A DNA stretch of 64,000 nt. Source: Ancylobacter rudongensis (lineage in GTDB: Bacteria; Pseudomonadota; Alphaproteobacteria; Rhizobiales; Xanthobacteraceae). A model generated the notes under the pieces. It saw only the letters and a program-made list of their open reading frames with translations, was not told the origin of the DNA and did not search any database. This document shows, piece by piece, positions 62,608 to 64,000 of this stretch (position 1 is the first letter of the stretch; each line of letters opens with the position of its first letter). The DNA lies in NCBI RefSeq assembly GCF_900100155.1, contig NZ_FMTP01000005.1, forward strand, positions 186,001 to 250,000, in the 5' to 3' direction. The position numbers were made by a program, and so were the translations under genes.

Positions 62608-64000
62608 ATGTCCGCTGACATCCGCCCCATCGCCCGCGCCCTTCTCTCGGTGTCCGACAAGACCGGCCTCGTGCCCTTCGCGCGGGCGCTGGCCGCCAAA
62701 GGCATCGCGCTGGTGTCGACCGGCGGCACGCGCAAGGCGCTGGCCGAGGCGGGGCTGGAGGTGGCGGACGTGTCCGACCTCACCGGCTTCCCGGAGATGA
62801 TGGACGGGCGGGTGAAGACGCTGCACCCCGGCGTGCATGGCGGCATTCTCGCCATTCGCGACGACGAAGGCCACCGCGCCTCCATGGACGAGCACGGCAT
62901 CCTGCCGATCGATCTCGTCGTGGTGAATCTGTACCCGTTCGAGGCCACCGTGGCGCGCGGCGCCGGCTATGATGACTGCGTCGAGAACATCGACATTGGC
63001 GGCCCGGCGATGATCCGAGCCGCCGCCAAGAACCATGCCGATGTGGCTGTGGTGGTCGACCCGTCGAGCTATGCCACCGTGCTGGCCGACCTTGACGCGA
63101 AGGGCGGCACCACGCTGGCCACCCGGCGCACGCTGGCGCAGCTCGCCTATGCCCGCACCGCTACCTATGACGGCGCCATCGCCGCCTGGTTCGCCGAGGT
63201 GGAGGCCAAGGAAAACACTGCGGCGGCGGCGCAAAGCCAGGTCTTTGGCGGCCGTCTCGCCGAGGCGCTGCGCTATGGCGAGAACCCGCATCAGAGCGCG
63301 GCCTTCTATATCGGCGGCCCGGCGCGGCCCGGCGTCGCCACCGCCCGCCAGCTGCAGGGCAAGGCGCTCTCCTACAACAACCTGAACGACACCGACGCCG
63401 CCTTCGAGGCGGTGGCGGAGTTCGACCCCGCCCGCGCGCCGGCGGTGGTGATCGTCAAGCACGCCAATCCCTGCGGCGTCGCCGAGGGTGAGACGCTGGT
63501 CGAGGCCTATCGCAAGGCGCTGGCCTGCGACCCGACCTCGGCCTTTGGCGGCATCGTCGCGCTGAACCGCACGCTGGACGCCGAGGCCGCGCGCGCCATT
63601 GTCGACATCTTCACCGAGGTGATCGTCGCCCCCGACGCGTCAGAGGAAGCCGCCGCCATCATCGCCACCAAGAAGAATCTGCGCCTGCTCGTCACCGGCG
63701 GCTTGCCGGACCCGCGCGGCGGCGGCCGTCTGGTGAAGTCGCTGGCCGGCGGCTATCTCGTGCAGTCGCGCGACAATGCTGTCGTGGGCGACATGGCGCT
63801 GAAGGTGGTGACGCAGCGCGCCCCGACCGAGAAGGAACTGGCCGACCTCGCCTTCGCCTTCCGGGTAGTGAAGCATGTGAAGTCGAACGCCATCGTCTAT
63901 GCTAGGGACCTCGCCACGGTCGGCATCGGCGCCGGCCAGATGAGCCGGGTCGATTCGGCGCGGATCGCCGCGCACAAGGCGCGGGATGCAGCCGAAGCGG
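62608..64000 (+). CDS. purH: Bifunctional AICAR transformylase/IMP cyclohydrolase, partial (C-terminus beyond the right edge)
   Basis: Catalyses the last two steps of IMP synthesis. The 464 codons present begin [20 protein letters not shown], with the cyclohydrolase (MGS-like) motifs [13 protein letters not shown] and [14 protein letters not shown], then the transformylase core [27 protein letters not shown] (catalytic lysine-histidine) and [11 protein letters not shown]. The family is about 530 residues, so roughly 65 are missing at the right edge. The ATG at 62608 fits the family N-terminus. It follows a strong palindrome. Confidence 0.97.
   Translation, partial: MSADIRPIARALLSVSDKTGLVPFARALAAKGIALVSTGGTRKALAEAGLEVADVSDLTGFPEMMDGRVKTLHPGVHGGILAIRDDEGHRASMDEHGILPIDLVVVNLYPFEATVARGAGYDDCVENIDIGGPAMIRAAAKNHADVAVVVDPSSYATVLADLDAKGGTTLATRRTLAQLAYARTATYDGAIAAWFAEVEAKENTAAAAQSQVFGGRLAEALRYGENPHQSAAFYIGGPARPGVATARQLQGKALSYNNLNDTDAAFEAVAEFDPARAPAVVIVKHANPCGVAEGETLVEAYRKALACDPTSAFGGIVALNRTLDAEAARAIVDIFTEVIVAPDASEEAAAIIATKKNLRLLVTGGLPDPRGGGRLVKSLAGGYLVQSRDNAVVGDMALKVVTQRAPTEKELADLAFAFRVVKHVKSNAIVYARDLATVGIGAGQMSRVDSARIAAHKARDAAEA

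Overview
The window is high-GC DNA from an alphaproteobacterium, most likely a Hyphomicrobiales (Rhizobiales) member of the Xanthobacteraceae type (Ancylobacter/Starkeya-like). That placement is inference from the GC-rich codon use, the alpha-type IspG and BdhA, the oxalotrophic gene set and the palindromic repeats; no rRNA or tRNA is present to confirm it. I see no insertion sequence, prophage, CRISPR array or plasmid function. The sequence reads as ordinary chromosome carrying several catabolic islands.

Region 1 (1-14582) is an oxalate/glyoxylate island. On the minus strand are hyi (cut by the left edge) and gcl, with a divergent IclR regulator. Next is a minus-strand set read in the order FCD-GntR regulator, oxalyl-CoA decarboxylase (oxc), and two formyl-CoA:oxalate CoA-transferases (frc). 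A second FCD-GntR regulator and two OxlT-like major facilitator carriers complete it. Together they would import oxalate, activate it to oxalyl-CoA, decarboxylate it to formyl-CoA, and feed glyoxylate to tartronate semialdehyde. Related TGGTAT-type inverted repeats recur upstream of the first GntR gene and of both carriers, suggesting a local regulon. Three TTCCG(C) palindromes lie between gcl and the IclR gene.

Region 2 (14604-30379) is mixed housekeeping: a Nudix hydrolase, thiC with a TPP riboswitch, a lytic transglycosylase, a cation-diffusion facilitator, a PfkB sugar kinase with an SDR, an LprI-like secreted protein, an aminotransferase, a double GNAT protein, map, radC, a Tat-exported flavin amine oxidase, an Inh-like secreted protein, a 2-hydroxyacid dehydrogenase and a MarR regulator.

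Region 3 (30518-38989) is a compact pair of divergent operons. The minus operon holds an NMT1/THI5-like ABC transporter, a cytosine-deaminase-like amidohydrolase, an FAD-linked oxidase and a flavodoxin-fold oxidoreductase, with overlapping junctions among the last four genes. The plus operon holds a Rid protein without the usual arginine, a creatininase-family amidohydrolase and an Ldh_2-type dehydrogenase. I cannot match this combination to a named pathway. It looks like uptake and breakdown of a nitrogenous, probably cyclic, compound and is the best candidate here for an undescribed system.

Region 4 (39053-55648) is rich in zinc-handling genes: a His-rich small membrane protein with znuCBA behind two palindromes, a COG0523 GTPase, a WD40 protein, a DUF1007/NicO pair resembling ZevAB, and a Fur-family regulator with His-rich ends that is probably Zur. 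Between them lie ppa, an SDR, a large autotransporter, an acetoacetate-decarboxylase-like gene, asd, a rhodanese and ispG.

Region 5 (55872-64000) has a collagen-like lipoprotein, a 3-hydroxybutyrate dehydrogenase, an RluA-type pseudouridine synthase, glucokinase, rsmB, a heparinase II/III-like protein and purH (cut by the right edge). REP-like palindromic elements of at least four families sit in gaps between genes, including a perfect 40-bp palindrome upstream of purH.
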